DNA of 64,000 nt from Streptomyces sp. WMMB 322 (lineage in GTDB: Bacteria; Actinomycetota; Actinomycetes; Streptomycetales; Streptomycetaceae). Positions 26,916-34,294 of the stretch are shown here, piece after piece. The number at the start of each line of letters is the position of its first letter. Within the stretch, counting starts at the first letter, position 1. The translations under genes were made by a program, and so were the position numbers. The stretch spans positions 62,001-126,000 of the forward strand of contig NZ_FMHI01000014.1 in the NCBI RefSeq assembly GCF_900090145.1. Reading direction: 5' to 3'. The notes beneath the pieces were generated by a model that saw only the letters and a program-made list of their open reading frames with translations, had not been told where the DNA came from and did not search any database.

Positions 26916-27761
26916 CTAGTAGCCGCGCCCCATCCGGTCCGCGGCTCGGTCGGCTCTGTCTGCTGCTGCTTGAAGGAGTTGGGCGCTATGTGGGAGACCC
27001 TCAAGGCTGTCCACTAACCGAGTAGCTACTCGATCGGCTCTGAGCGCGGCCTGATGGAGCGTTGAGGCGTCGTCTGCGAGCCCCACCAGATCCTGGGCCG
27101 CATCAGCGAGGGTGCTTGCAGTGTCCTGCAGGTGCAACAGCCTCTGAGACGCCTCAAACAGTAGAAAGGCGGTGTCCTGGAGATGGAGGAGGCGGTCCGA
27201 GGAGCGGCTCAGCGATCTGATCTCGTCCTCGGACAGTCCGAATCCGTGGATGCGGGGATCCGATAGTTCTTTGAGAGTGACCTTCAGCAGCGACCCGAGC
27301 TCCGGTGCCGCCTTCGCGAACTCTTCCAACGCAGGCTCGATGCGGGTCACTAGTGCCGTTTGAGCTTCACTGATCATCTCGCCGAGCCGCTGTTCTGTCA
27401 GGTCGCCCAAGCCCGCCAGAGCGCTGAGTCCATCAGCCTCGCGCTCGTGCTTCCAGCGCTCCAAGAGTTCTACCGGGTACTGATCGCTGTTCGTCCCGTC
27501 AATCTCGGAGTGATGCGGGTGGCACAGCAGAATGAGGTTTGCGAAGCTGTTCCGCTCGCTGACTGACCAGTCCGGGTCGTAGCGCTTGCCGCCCTCCTCG
27601 AACGCCCGGACGTGCGCGATTTCCAGGTTGAGGCGTGGCGCGCCGTTGATCATTCGAACAGTCGGCACGCCGCAGTCCGGCCAGTAACACCCGCCTCGAG
27701 CGAGAGTCATTAGGCCGGCGATCGTTGCGTTGCTGTAGCTGCGTCGCGGCGTGGTGGCCAA
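26916..27761 (-). CDS. HNH endonuclease with C-terminal helical repeat region
   Basis: A 281-aa protein. The N-terminal ~110 residues form an HNH domain: CYWPDC supplies a metal-binding CxxxxC pair, LEIAHVRAF the catalytic His region, and NLILLCHPHHSEID the Asn and distal His. The rest is helical with a duplicated RLLHLQDTA segment and repeated LVGLADDASTL-like heptads, probably a coiled coil. The start is TTG 27761, preceded by GAGGGGGGC. It is the first gene inside attL, a usual cargo position, and may act in element defence. I cannot assign it to a named system. Start codon and low-GC stretches suggest origin outside the core element. Confidence 0.8.
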   Translation of the reverse strand: MATTPRRSYSNATIAGLMTLARGGCYWPDCGVPTVRMINGAPRLNLEIAHVRAFEEGGKRYDPDWSVSERNSFANLILLCHPHHSEIDGTNSDQYPVELLERWKHEREADGLSALAGLGDLTEQRLGEMISEAQTALVTRIEPALEEFAKAAPELGSLLKVTLKELSDPRIHGFGLSEDEIRSLSRSSDRLLHLQDTAFLLFEASQRLLHLQDTASTLADAAQDLVGLADDASTLHQAALRADRVATRLVDSLEGLPHSAQLLQAAADRADRAADRMGRGY

Positions 27762-27994
27762 GAGCCCCCCTCAGGTTGATGACCAGCAGCGACCGTCCCA
27801 TGAGGACACTCAGCGCGCAGGAGGAGTTCCGGCCATTCGCTTGGCCGGCCGCGCTCGGCCTGTTGAACTGGCCGTCCTTTGGGTAGAGCCGCACGACCAT
27901 CAGCCCAAGGCACCGCACTTTCCAGACGTTGTCCACCCAGCCCAGTAGAACGCTGAAAGGTTGGGCAGGCTGGCTGGCGGAGAGGCGCCGTCTT

Positions 27995-28600
27995 GTGCCA
28001 CATGACGTTGAACTGGGGGAACTTGTGATCGTCCGCCGATATCTAGACGAAGATGACGAGCTGGCACAGCACCTGACTCAGCAATTGAACACCCCATTAG
28101 GCTGGCCAGAGGATGGAGGACTGACCACTGGGCATGTCGCGAACATTGCTTCCGCAGCAGCCTGCGACGTCTCGTACAACCATGCAGCCAACGGCCATCT
28201 AGTCGACCTCTTCGCAGTGCTCCCGTTGCCAGGTACCCCCGAGGGACGTGAGTTTTGGGATTCGTTGAGGCACGCGGGCGGTCAAGCCACCATGAACGTC
28301 GATCCGGCCAACGCGGGTGGCCCCTTCTTCGACTACCTGATCAACGGGAACGAGGGCGGTATTGCTGATCGCGTCCTCAGCTTTCTGGAAGAGCTGGATG
28401 CACAGCAGCGTGACGCCGTGGCGGAAGTGATCGGCGGCGCCCTGGACCAAAACGTGTTCGTGGGGGGTAGCAGGTACCACGGCAACTTGTGGTTGCGTGA
28501 CGCCGAGACCACCGCCTGGCACGTCCTGCTCGCTCGCCGCCGGAGGCGCGAGACAGAGGAGGACCGCAAGCGATTCCTTGAAGCTTGGAGTAACGCCTAA
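27995..28600 (+). CDS. Hypothetical cargo protein beside HNH gene
   Basis: A protein of about 201 residues that I do not recognise. It is soluble, with an acidic start (RRYLDEDDELAQHLTQQLNT), a central Gly/Asn-rich part and a basic C-terminus (LLARRRRRETEEDRKRFLEA). GTG 27995 has GGAGAGG upstream. A TTG at 27929 would add 22 residues without a ribosome binding site. The gene is divergent from the HNH endonuclease and ends at a strong terminator, so it is a single-gene unit. It could be a partner or control protein of the nuclease. Confidence 0.65.
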   Translation: MPHDVELGELVIVRRYLDEDDELAQHLTQQLNTPLGWPEDGGLTTGHVANIASAAACDVSYNHAANGHLVDLFAVLPLPGTPEGREFWDSLRHAGGQATMNVDPANAGGPFFDYLINGNEGGIADRVLSFLEELDAQQRDAVAEVIGGALDQNVFVGGSRYHGNLWLRDAETTAWHVLLARRRRRETEEDRKRFLEAWSNA

Positions 28601-28622
28601 GCGGCATCGCCCGCGCTGCATT

Positions 28623-28657
28623 GATGGCCAGGTCACAAGGCATGTGACCTGGCCATC
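28623..28657 (+). terminator. Strong terminator after the cargo gene
   Basis: A 15-bp perfect stem (28623-28637 with 28643-28657) with a five-base loop starts 23 bases after the stop codon. Confidence 0.85.
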
Positions 28658-28836
28658 GAACGGGCTGCCTGGATCCCTCCTGAGGTTGGCCCGCGTAAGA
28701 CGGCACCCCGGACCGACGCCTCTGGTTGCCGCTCGCATGCTGGGTCACGGAGCCCACTCGTACCAGCGGCCATCCGGAAGGCTGACCGTGCGGCCGTCCT
28801 GTATCAATTGTCAGCCGGGCGTGCAACGATGAGGTC

Positions 28837-29148
28837 ATGGAGGACAACGACACGGCGAAGGCGGTCAGGGTCCCGCTACTGTGGGTAGGACTAGATGACC
28901 TACCGGTACTCAGCACCAATCAAGTGATCACACAAGTTGATAGTGACCAAGTCTTCCTAGGTTTCGGTACCGCGACACCCCCGCTGCTCATGGGAAACGA
29001 TGAAGAGATCCGTAACCAAGCTGAGCGCCTGAGTTACGTTCCTGTGCGTGGCGTTTCGCGTCTCGCAATCTCACGCCGACACCTCGGAGAGCTGATCGAG
29101 GTGCTCCAGAGAACAGCCGAGCAATTCGATGCGCAGGGGAGAGAATGA
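28837..29148 (+). CDS. Small protein, DUF3467-like, first of a three-gene cassette
   Basis: A 103-aa protein starting MEDNDTAKAVRVPLLWVGLD. The pattern of a strand ending VFLGFGTATPP, then VRGVSRLAISRRHLGELIEV, resembles small DUF3467-like beta proteins. The likeness is weak. Its stop overlaps the next start (ATGA), so it is the head of a coupled trio. Codon use is less GC-rich than in the transfer genes. Confidence 0.65.
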   Translation: MEDNDTAKAVRVPLLWVGLDDLPVLSTNQVITQVDSDQVFLGFGTATPPLLMGNDEEIRNQAERLSYVPVRGVSRLAISRRHLGELIEVLQRTAEQFDAQGRE

Positions 29149-29465
29149 TGGCTTCAACGTATGCAGTCGCACTGGAATCGACGCTGAGTACGAGCAATGA
29201 CACAGTGCCCGTCTCGGGTGCGAACGCGTCTATCAACCCTCGCGCGCATCTAATTGCCGTATTGCCGGAAGTGGTCGAAGTTGATTACACAGAGGGAGCG
29301 GAGATTCTAGATCGCGCAGCACGTAGGAACCTGGGTATCTCCGGGGAAGAGTTCATCTCCCTTTGGGACGCGGGGCACTACGATGGGCCGATCGAGAACG
29401 TTAAGGCTCAAGAGGTAGCCGAACTCCTTCCCTTCGTACGTCCAACGCGGGACAATGCCCGGTAG
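29145..29465 (+). CDS. Small protein, second of the cassette (antitoxin-like?)
   Basis: A 106-aa acidic protein. The centre PRAHLIAVLPEVVEVDYTEG followed by AEILDRAARRNLGISGEEFI resembles small regulatory or antitoxin-like proteins of actinomycetes in which a short helix-turn-helix-like segment precedes WDAG. It overlaps both neighbours (four bases before, eleven after). Assignment as an antitoxin is inference from size, charge and coupling. Confidence 0.65.
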   Translation: MMASTYAVALESTLSTSNDTVPVSGANASINPRAHLIAVLPEVVEVDYTEGAEILDRAARRNLGISGEEFISLWDAGHYDGPIENVKAQEVAELLPFVRPTRDNAR

Positions 29466-30027
29466 GACCCCACATCAGGCAGTCAACGCATTTCTGGAAC
29501 CGCTACGCGCGTCCTCTTCGTGTATAACGCGCTCTCAATGGGTATGTAGCCCAATCCGGGGACAATCATGGGGGGATATCCACTCGGTAACGCTGAACAG
29601 GGGTGATCCCGTATCGTTCAGAGTGTTAGATCGAAGGATTTCCTTAGAAGCGAGCATTAAGTTCACTGTCATTGAGCAGGAAACCGACGTATACGGCCAC
29701 CCGGTCGGAACCAGTGATCGTTACAAGGTTTCGACTCGGGGCTACAAGTACACAGTCAGGGCTGGTGATGATGAAGAACAAATCGCCTGGCACTGGCACC
29801 CGGGCGGTAAGAGTGACGTCGAGTTTCCACATGCCCATATTGGCACAGCAGCTCTGAAGCCAGAAGCGCTAATGACGAGGAAGGATCACATTCGAACGGG
29901 GCGAATGTCCTTCGAGAGCGTAGTCTTCAATATGTTGCAATGGGGGGTCGTTCCGCGCAACTTGAATTACGACGAGATTCTAGGGGCGAATCAGTCAGTC
30001 TTCGATAAATGGAAATCGTGGGGCTGA
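29455..30027 (+). CDS. Cassette protein with His-rich motif (TumE-like toxin?)
   Basis: A 190-aa protein. The core carries FTVIEQETDVYGHPVGTSDR, YKVSTRGYKYTV and then IAWHWHPGGKSDVEFPHAHI. A hydrophobic-aromatic strand followed by closely spaced His residues recalls the DUF6516/TumE toxin group, but I cannot confirm homology. It overlaps the preceding gene by eleven bases. GC content is visibly lower than in the core of the element. It may be the effector of a small toxin-antitoxin or defence unit. Confidence 0.6.
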   Translation: MPGRTPHQAVNAFLEPLRASSSCITRSQWVCSPIRGQSWGDIHSVTLNRGDPVSFRVLDRRISLEASIKFTVIEQETDVYGHPVGTSDRYKVSTRGYKYTVRAGDDEEQIAWHWHPGGKSDVEFPHAHIGTAALKPEALMTRKDHIRTGRMSFESVVFNMLQWGVVPRNLNYDEILGANQSVFDKWKSWG

Positions 30028-30303
30028 GCGGCCAACCTCTACGCACCGTTACTTTCCGGTTCCCGCCGAGAGAAATGCGGGGAGCTGCGTGGTCTGCTGT
30101 TTGTTGGCGCATGCAACGGGCCCCGGTTTGCTCTTTACCAGGTCCATGAGGTGGTGAGATACTCCTACGTTGCGCATGGGGGATCGCTCTCAACCAGTCG
30201 AAGTCTGTTCCAGCTCGCAGAACCTCTGCGGCGAGAGCTGGCCAGCTGGGTCTCCCCAAAGAGGCGGTAGAAGTCCGTGACGTAGAGGTCGAACTTCGCC
30301 GGC

Positions 30304-31248
30304 CTACTGTCTCCGGATATGAGGAGTCACCTGCTCGGGCGTTGCCACGCAACGGAACCCGGTGTCGTCGTCATGCATCATGTCGCTGGCGTCGTTGGCA
30401 GCGGCAGGGGCTCCCCGGAACAGGGGACTCGTGAAGGCACTGCCCCGAAGTTCGTAGCGGCCTGGCGTGGTTCCAGTTGCGAGCCATTCCCACACGTTGC
30501 CCACCATGTCGTAGACGCCGTAGGGGGAGACGCCGCTGTGGTATCGGGATACGGACGTCGTGCGTTCTACCCCGGTCTCTCGGACGTTGCACTTTGCGGC
30601 AGTCTTCTGGTTCCCCCAAGGGAAGGTACGGCCGGCGGTACCGCGCGCCGCTTTCTCCCACTGTTCGGCTGTCGGCAGCGACTTTCCAGCCCACGTGGCG
30701 TAAGCGTCTGCGTCTCGCCACGTCACGTGCACAACAGGGTGGTCGTACAGATCACGAGGGCACCTGCCGTTCTCCCAGTGCTCAGGCACGGCGTGCCGAG
30801 TCGCCGCGCAGAACCGCGCATAGTCAGCGTTGCTCGTCGGGAAGGTGTCGATGTAGAACTCGTCGACAAACACGGGATCGTCGTTCTCGCCGGATAGGAA
30901 TATCCCTTCCGGGACGTGCGCCATGAGCTTGCCGTCACCGGGATGCTTCAGGTATTCGCCGCTGCTCGTCTGGTCGTCGTCGGGCTCGATGACTGCGTGA
31001 GTGGGAACATCATCAGCCGACAGAATGCCGACGAAGCGGCCTTGGGCATCCTGGTCTGCCTTGGCGAGCAGGGTGTCCAAGGCCGCCTGATTCACCATGC
31101 GCAGGGATGCTTGTTCGCCGTCCCCCTCCCAGCGAGAGACGATGCGATCGGACACCCCCAGCTTCTCGGCGAACTCCAAGAGGCTCATTCGTACGGCTTC
31201 ACGTAGCGCCTTAACTTCACGTCCGGTCCATTTCGTAACGAGTGGCAT
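30304..31248 (-). CDS. HTH-SUMF1 (formylglycine-generating-like) fusion protein
   Basis: A 314-aa two-domain protein. Residues 9-60 form an Xre-type helix-turn-helix (REVKALREAVRMSLLEFAEK, then LGVSDRIVSRWEGDGEQA). Residues ~110-305 form a SUMF1/FGE-sulfatase domain with the hallmarks VPEGIFLSG, PTSNADYARFC, HVTWRDADAYATWAGKSLPT, PWGN, YDMVGNVWEW and GFRCVA. The copper-ligating Cys pair of true formylglycine-generating enzymes is not visible in the usual RGSAF region, and no sulfatase is encoded nearby. The domain may therefore bind a ligand for the HTH. It probably shares a transcript with the aminotransferase gene upstream (47 bases apart). Confidence 0.85.
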   Translation of the reverse strand: MPLVTKWTGREVKALREAVRMSLLEFAEKLGVSDRIVSRWEGDGEQASLRMVNQAALDTLLAKADQDAQGRFVGILSADDVPTHAVIEPDDDQTSSGEYLKHPGDGKLMAHVPEGIFLSGENDDPVFVDEFYIDTFPTSNADYARFCAATRHAVPEHWENGRCPRDLYDHPVVHVTWRDADAYATWAGKSLPTAEQWEKAARGTAGRTFPWGNQKTAAKCNVRETGVERTTSVSRYHSGVSPYGVYDMVGNVWEWLATGTTPGRYELRGSAFTSPLFRGAPAAANDASDMMHDDDTGFRCVATPEQVTPHIRRQ

Positions 31249-31295
31249 TGGCTACCTCGGTCGTGAATCACTGCCCTGGAGGCGGTGACACGCGT

Positions 31296-32081
31296 CTACA
31301 GGCGGTCGCCGGGGATGTCGGCGTAGGCGTTTCGCAGTGCGGCGAGCACGGGGTGGTCCGTCGGGAACTGCACGTCGTCGAGCGCGCTCACGGCACGCAC
31401 GCCAATCGTGGTGTTCGTGGCGAAGGCCGCGGCCATGTTCGGGAGGTCTGGAAGCCGCACCGGCTCGGTGACCTGCTTGGGTGCGTCGAGGCCGCGCAGC
31501 AGGAGCATTGTCGTGCCGGGAAGCACGGGGGCGTCGGGCCAGATGACCGTCCCGTCCTGGTCGACAAAGCCAAGATTCCACGTGCCACCCTCGGAGACCC
31601 TGCCGTCCGGCTCGACGAAGACGGCATCGTCGAATCCGGCGAGTTGTGCGTCACGGCGAAGTCGGAGCTGCGGGTGAAGGCCGATGTGCTTCACCTCCGC
31701 GTTGTCGCGGGTGAAGGTGAAGGTCTTGGCCGTGAGGGGCGGCGGCGGCATGGCACCCGCAGGGCGCAGGTTCACCAGAACATGCGGGTCCTTGCCGTCG
31801 CTGGGGCGTCCCATATCGAGCGCTGGATCGAACACGGTGACACGGAGGCCGGCAACTCCGGTGACCCCATGGGCCGCCTTGCGGATGTAGTGGAGAGTCT
31901 GCTCGCGGTCCAAGTCGACGCCGAAGACGATGCGGCAGTCCCGCACCAAGCGATCCAGATGAAGCGACAGCCCCCGGATGGTGCCGTTCTCCATCCGCAT
32001 GGACGTGAAGTGCCCGTAGTTCGTGAGGGCAAGGGCCTGGAGGTCCTCGAGGGTGACGGGATTCCCGTTCAGTTCGGCCAT
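31296..32081 (-). CDS. Class IV aminotransferase / aminodeoxychorismate lyase-like
   Basis: A 261-aa fold-type IV PLP enzyme. The expected Lys follows a strand in DNAEVKHIGLHPQLRLRRDA. VSEGGTWNLGFVDQDGTVIW carries the family's Glu/Asn signature, and PVLPGTTMLLL the phosphate-binding Thr region. Substrates could be D-amino acids, branched-chain amino acids or aminodeoxychorismate. The sequence does not decide. It lies between a GntR regulator and an HTH-SUMF1 gene on the same strand. Such enzymes are recurrent AICE passengers. Confidence 0.85.
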   Translation of the reverse strand: MAELNGNPVTLEDLQALALTNYGHFTSMRMENGTIRGLSLHLDRLVRDCRIVFGVDLDREQTLHYIRKAAHGVTGVAGLRVTVFDPALDMGRPSDGKDPHVLVNLRPAGAMPPPPLTAKTFTFTRDNAEVKHIGLHPQLRLRRDAQLAGFDDAVFVEPDGRVSEGGTWNLGFVDQDGTVIWPDAPVLPGTTMLLLRGLDAPKQVTEPVRLPDLPNMAAAFATNTTIGVRAVSALDDVQFPTDHPVLAALRNAYADIPGDRL

Positions 32082-32235
32082 AGTGGACAGTCTCGCAGCC
32101 AGAAGTGCGGCGACAACACCCCGTCAAGCAAGCAAAGTTCGCTTTAGTTCGGTGCAGGGGCGGCAGGAGTGCGTACCGATGGTGCGCCTGCCAGGACACG
32201 CTTAAAGCATGAAGACGGACGCACCGCGAGAGACG

Positions 32236-32619
32236 CTAAGCGCCAGGGTCCTCCTCAATGGGGCTCACAGCCGCCTCAAGCTGCTTGACGCGCTCGGCAA
32301 CATCGGTCAGTTCGGCCGACAGTCGGGCAACTTCACCTTGGAGGTCCGTCAGGCGTTGAGCCGACTCGCGGGGCCCGTGCTCACCGGGAACGGCATCCCG
32401 CACGTACGTGCCACTCCCCGCCACGCCTTCAACCAGCCCCTCTTCCCGGAGCTGTGTGTAGGCGTTCTGCACCGTCATCAGCGATACACCGAGCTTCTTG
32501 GCGTAAGCCCGACCGCCCGGGAGGCGATCCCCAGGACCGAATGTTCCCGCGGCGATCTCGTCTCTCATCCGGGCGGCGATCTCGCGGGCGTTGGGCTTCC
32601 TCTTCGGCTGTGAGTCCAC
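32236..32619 (-). CDS. GntR-family repressor, KorSA-like position
   Basis: A 127-aa GntR-family regulator reduced to a winged helix (about residues 10-75: EIAARMRDEIAAGTFGPGDR, then VSLMTVQNAYTQLREEGLVE) and a C-terminal coiled coil (about 85-120). It has no effector domain. GTG 32619 lies only about 15 bases from the first of three palindromic sites upstream, which suggests autoregulation from a promoter giving a very short leader. KorSA of pSAM2 is a GntR-type repressor of replication and transfer genes in the same kind of place, so that role is likely. Confidence 0.88.
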   Translation of the reverse strand: MDSQPKRKPNAREIAARMRDEIAAGTFGPGDRLPGGRAYAKKLGVSLMTVQNAYTQLREEGLVEGVAGSGTYVRDAVPGEHGPRESAQRLTDLQGEVARLSAELTDVAERVKQLEAAVSPIEEDPGA

Positions 32620-32633
32620 CCCAGAAGCGTACT

Positions 32634-32726
32634 TGACCTAGGTAGCTCGACTTCAGAGCGCGGGAGCGCTTGACGATTCACAACTGACCTAGGTAGCTTT
32701 CACGACAACGGCAAGCGACCTAGGTC
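32634..32726. promoter_or_regulatory. Triple GACCTAGGT operator array with probable promoters
   Basis: Three copies of the palindromic core GACCTAGGT lie at 32635-32643, 32686-32694 and 32717-32725. The first two are followed by AGCT and the third is the perfect palindrome GACCTAGGTC. A plus-strand promoter-like pair, TTGACG near 32670 and TAGCTT 18 bases later, brackets the second copy. The array separates the GntR gene from the plus-strand transfer operon, so GntR probably represses both directions. Confidence 0.7.
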
Positions 32727-33142
32727 ACTTCACTCCGTGAGGTCTTGACCTGGAGCGATGCCCTTGCTCGACGTGCCTACGGCGGCACGGAGGGCGCCAG
32801 AACGACAGCACGAATGCACAGGGCGGGGACGCTGCAATCCCGCTAAAGGCCAGGTGGAACAGGGCTGCGGCCCGTACTGGCGAGGTGGCCCGGTGACCGC
32901 GAGCAACGGCCGGAGAGTGGGGACGAGGTCCCCCTTGCAGTGCAAGCCCATGTGAAGGCGTCGAGAGGAGCTACGCACATCCACGATCTTCCGTAGCCGT
33001 TGCGCTGCGGCCGGTTGCCTCCCCTGCTCGTCTCGCACGAGCAGGGCTGAGGGGAGCCGGGAGTCCCTGGTTTCAATCACGAGCGGTCCCCCGGGGTGCC
33101 ACCCGAGGGACCGCGAAACAGGCACCTGATCTGGAGGAACCT
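32727..33142 (+). other. Leader region of transfer operon with two hairpins
   Basis: No convincing gene; a 65-codon frame at 32758 looks non-coding. Two hairpins stand near the end: a 10-bp perfect stem at 33022-33046 with loop CTCGC, and an 8-bp stem at 33083-33090 with 33107-33114. The second is followed 28 bases later by the GGAGGA of the first small gene. They could be a terminator or attenuator in a long 5' leader. Confidence 0.5.
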
Positions 33143-33250
33143 GTGATCGCCAGCATGACACGCGCCGTCTTACCGGCGCAGCCCACCGATTCCGATCCCG
33201 ACATGGATGAGGCCCTGCGTCGCGTCCGGCCCGGTGGTGGTTCTCGGTGA
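33143..33250 (+). CDS. Tiny protein, 35 aa, head of transfer operon
   Basis: A 36-codon frame with GTG 33143 after a good GGAGGA. The product starts MIASMTRAVLPAQPTDSD and has no recognisable domain. Its stop overlaps the start of the next tiny gene (GTGA), a sign of real coupled translation. Short genes of this kind often lead AICE transfer operons. Function unknown. Confidence 0.5.
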   Translation: MIASMTRAVLPAQPTDSDPDMDEALRRVRPGGGSR

Positions 33251-33375
33251 CGCCGGCAGAGGAGATGGAGGCCGCCCGTCAGCAGGCGGCGGCCGATCTG
33301 GCCGCAGCGCAGGAAGCCGCGGCCCGGCTCGCCGAAGCGGCAGCCGCCGCCGGGCAGCAGGGCGGTGGCCAGTGA
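33247..33375 (+). CDS. Tiny Ala/Gln-rich protein, 42 aa
   Basis: A coupled frame starting GTG 33247. The product is an acidic to neutral helix rich in Ala, Gln and Glu (MTPAEEMEAARQQAAADLAA and onwards), probably one amphipathic helix. It overlaps both neighbours by four bases. No homologue is recognised. Confidence 0.45.
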   Translation: MTPAEEMEAARQQAAADLAAAQEAAARLAEAAAAAGQQGGGQ

Positions 33376-33467
33376 GCGAGGAGCCCGAGCCCCAGCACGA
33401 ACGTGTGCCGGACGGCCAGGAGGAGAAGGCACCGCCGGACCAGCGCACTCCCGGCGGCTCGCTGTAG
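33372..33467 (+). CDS. Tiny acidic protein, 31 aa
   Basis: A coupled frame starting GTG 33372. The product starts MSEEPEPQHERVPDGQEEKA, is hydrophilic and likely disordered. The overlap with the previous frame (GTGA) is the main evidence that it is translated. Confidence 0.4.
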   Translation: MSEEPEPQHERVPDGQEEKAPPDQRTPGGSL

Positions 33468-33541
33468 CCCCGTCCACCCGTTGCGGTCCGCCCCCGGTCC
33501 TTTGGCAGGGGGCGGGCCGCCCGACTCCCGGGCCCTGCTCT

Positions 33542-33805
33542 GTGTCTGACGTTCCGTCCTTGAGCCGCGCCCGTGCCGCACAGCACGCCGCCGCGCGGTC
33601 CATCCGCATCCGCGGACTGCACCACCCGGCCACCGCCGTACTGCTGACCGCCGCTGCCCACGCGGCCGGCGCCGCCTACGCCGCTGGCCACCACGTACGC
33701 GACATCCACCCCACCACTTGGAAGGACCCCACCCGCCATGCCCACCTCACGAACCCTGCTCTCCGTGGTCCCCGACGAGGACGAGCAGGAGCCCACAGAC
33801 GCTGA
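33542..33805 (+). CDS. Possible small AICE protein
   Basis: An 87-residue frame from GTG 33542 without a clear ribosome binding site. The middle part (SIRIRGLHHPATAVLLTAAA, then HAAGAAYAAGHHVRDIHPTTW) looks protein-like and could hold one short hydrophobic helix. The end runs 68 bases into the next gene in another frame, which weakens it. Confidence 0.35.
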   Translation: MSDVPSLSRARAAQHAAARSIRIRGLHHPATAVLLTAAAHAAGAAYAAGHHVRDIHPTTWKDPTRHAHLTNPALRGPRRGRAGAHRR

Positions 33806-34013
33806 ACTGGACGCCATCGAAGCCACGTTGCCGATCGTGCAGGCCGAAGTCGAAGTGCTCGATGTCGAGATCAGCCTCATGGACCGCCCCGCCACACCGT
33901 GGTCCGAACGCCGCCGGCGCCGCGCCCACCGCGAACTGCTGACCGCACGCCTGAGGGTGGCCAACCAGGCTCGTCTTCGCAGGCTCGCCACGAGCGCCCC
34001 GGAGGTGGCCTGA
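33738..34013 (+). CDS. DUF6284-like small AICE protein
   Basis: A 91-aa helical protein. The order PTDAELDAIEATLPIVQAEV, then VLDVEISLMDR, then a basic RRRRRAHRELLTARLRVANQ, matches the small DUF6284 proteins of AICEs. Its stop overlaps the next start (TGATG). Function unknown. Confidence 0.75.
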   Translation: MPTSRTLLSVVPDEDEQEPTDAELDAIEATLPIVQAEVEVLDVEISLMDRPATPWSERRRRRAHRELLTARLRVANQARLRRLATSAPEVA

Positions 34014-34294
34014 TGGCGAAGACCCACACAGCCCAGATCTCCCCGGCCCGCGGCCCGTGGGTGCTGTACGTGGTGCTGCTGAACGCTCCTGGCGTTCCGT
34101 GGCCCGAGTACGAGTTCGCCCCGGGCGAGACGGTGCCGACGTTGGCGGAGCGTTCACGGGCGTTGAACGCGCTCGGCTACGTGTTCACGGACGGCACCGA
34201 ATGGCGGTGGAACGAGGTCACCGTCACGCCCGGTGACCCGACTTCTGCGGTGCGCCTGTTCGCCTCCATCGAGGTTGAGGAGGCGAGCGGATGA
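34013..34294 (+). CDS. DUF6303-like small AICE protein
   Basis: A 93-aa protein with the pattern PWVLYVVLLNAPGVPWPEYE, ALNALGYVFTDGTEWRWNEV and an acidic end. It resembles the DUF6303 family found between DUF6284 and DUF2637 genes in AICEs. ATG 34013 overlaps the upstream stop, and its own stop overlaps the DUF2637 start. Function unknown. Confidence 0.75.
   Translation: MAKTHTAQISPARGPWVLYVVLLNAPGVPWPEYEFAPGETVPTLAERSRALNALGYVFTDGTEWRWNEVTVTPGDPTSAVRLFASIEVEEASG

Noticed and set aside
32758..32955. 65-codon frame in the transfer operon leader
   Set aside because: Composition is not protein-like and it ends in a structured leader. A weak GGAGCG is not enough.
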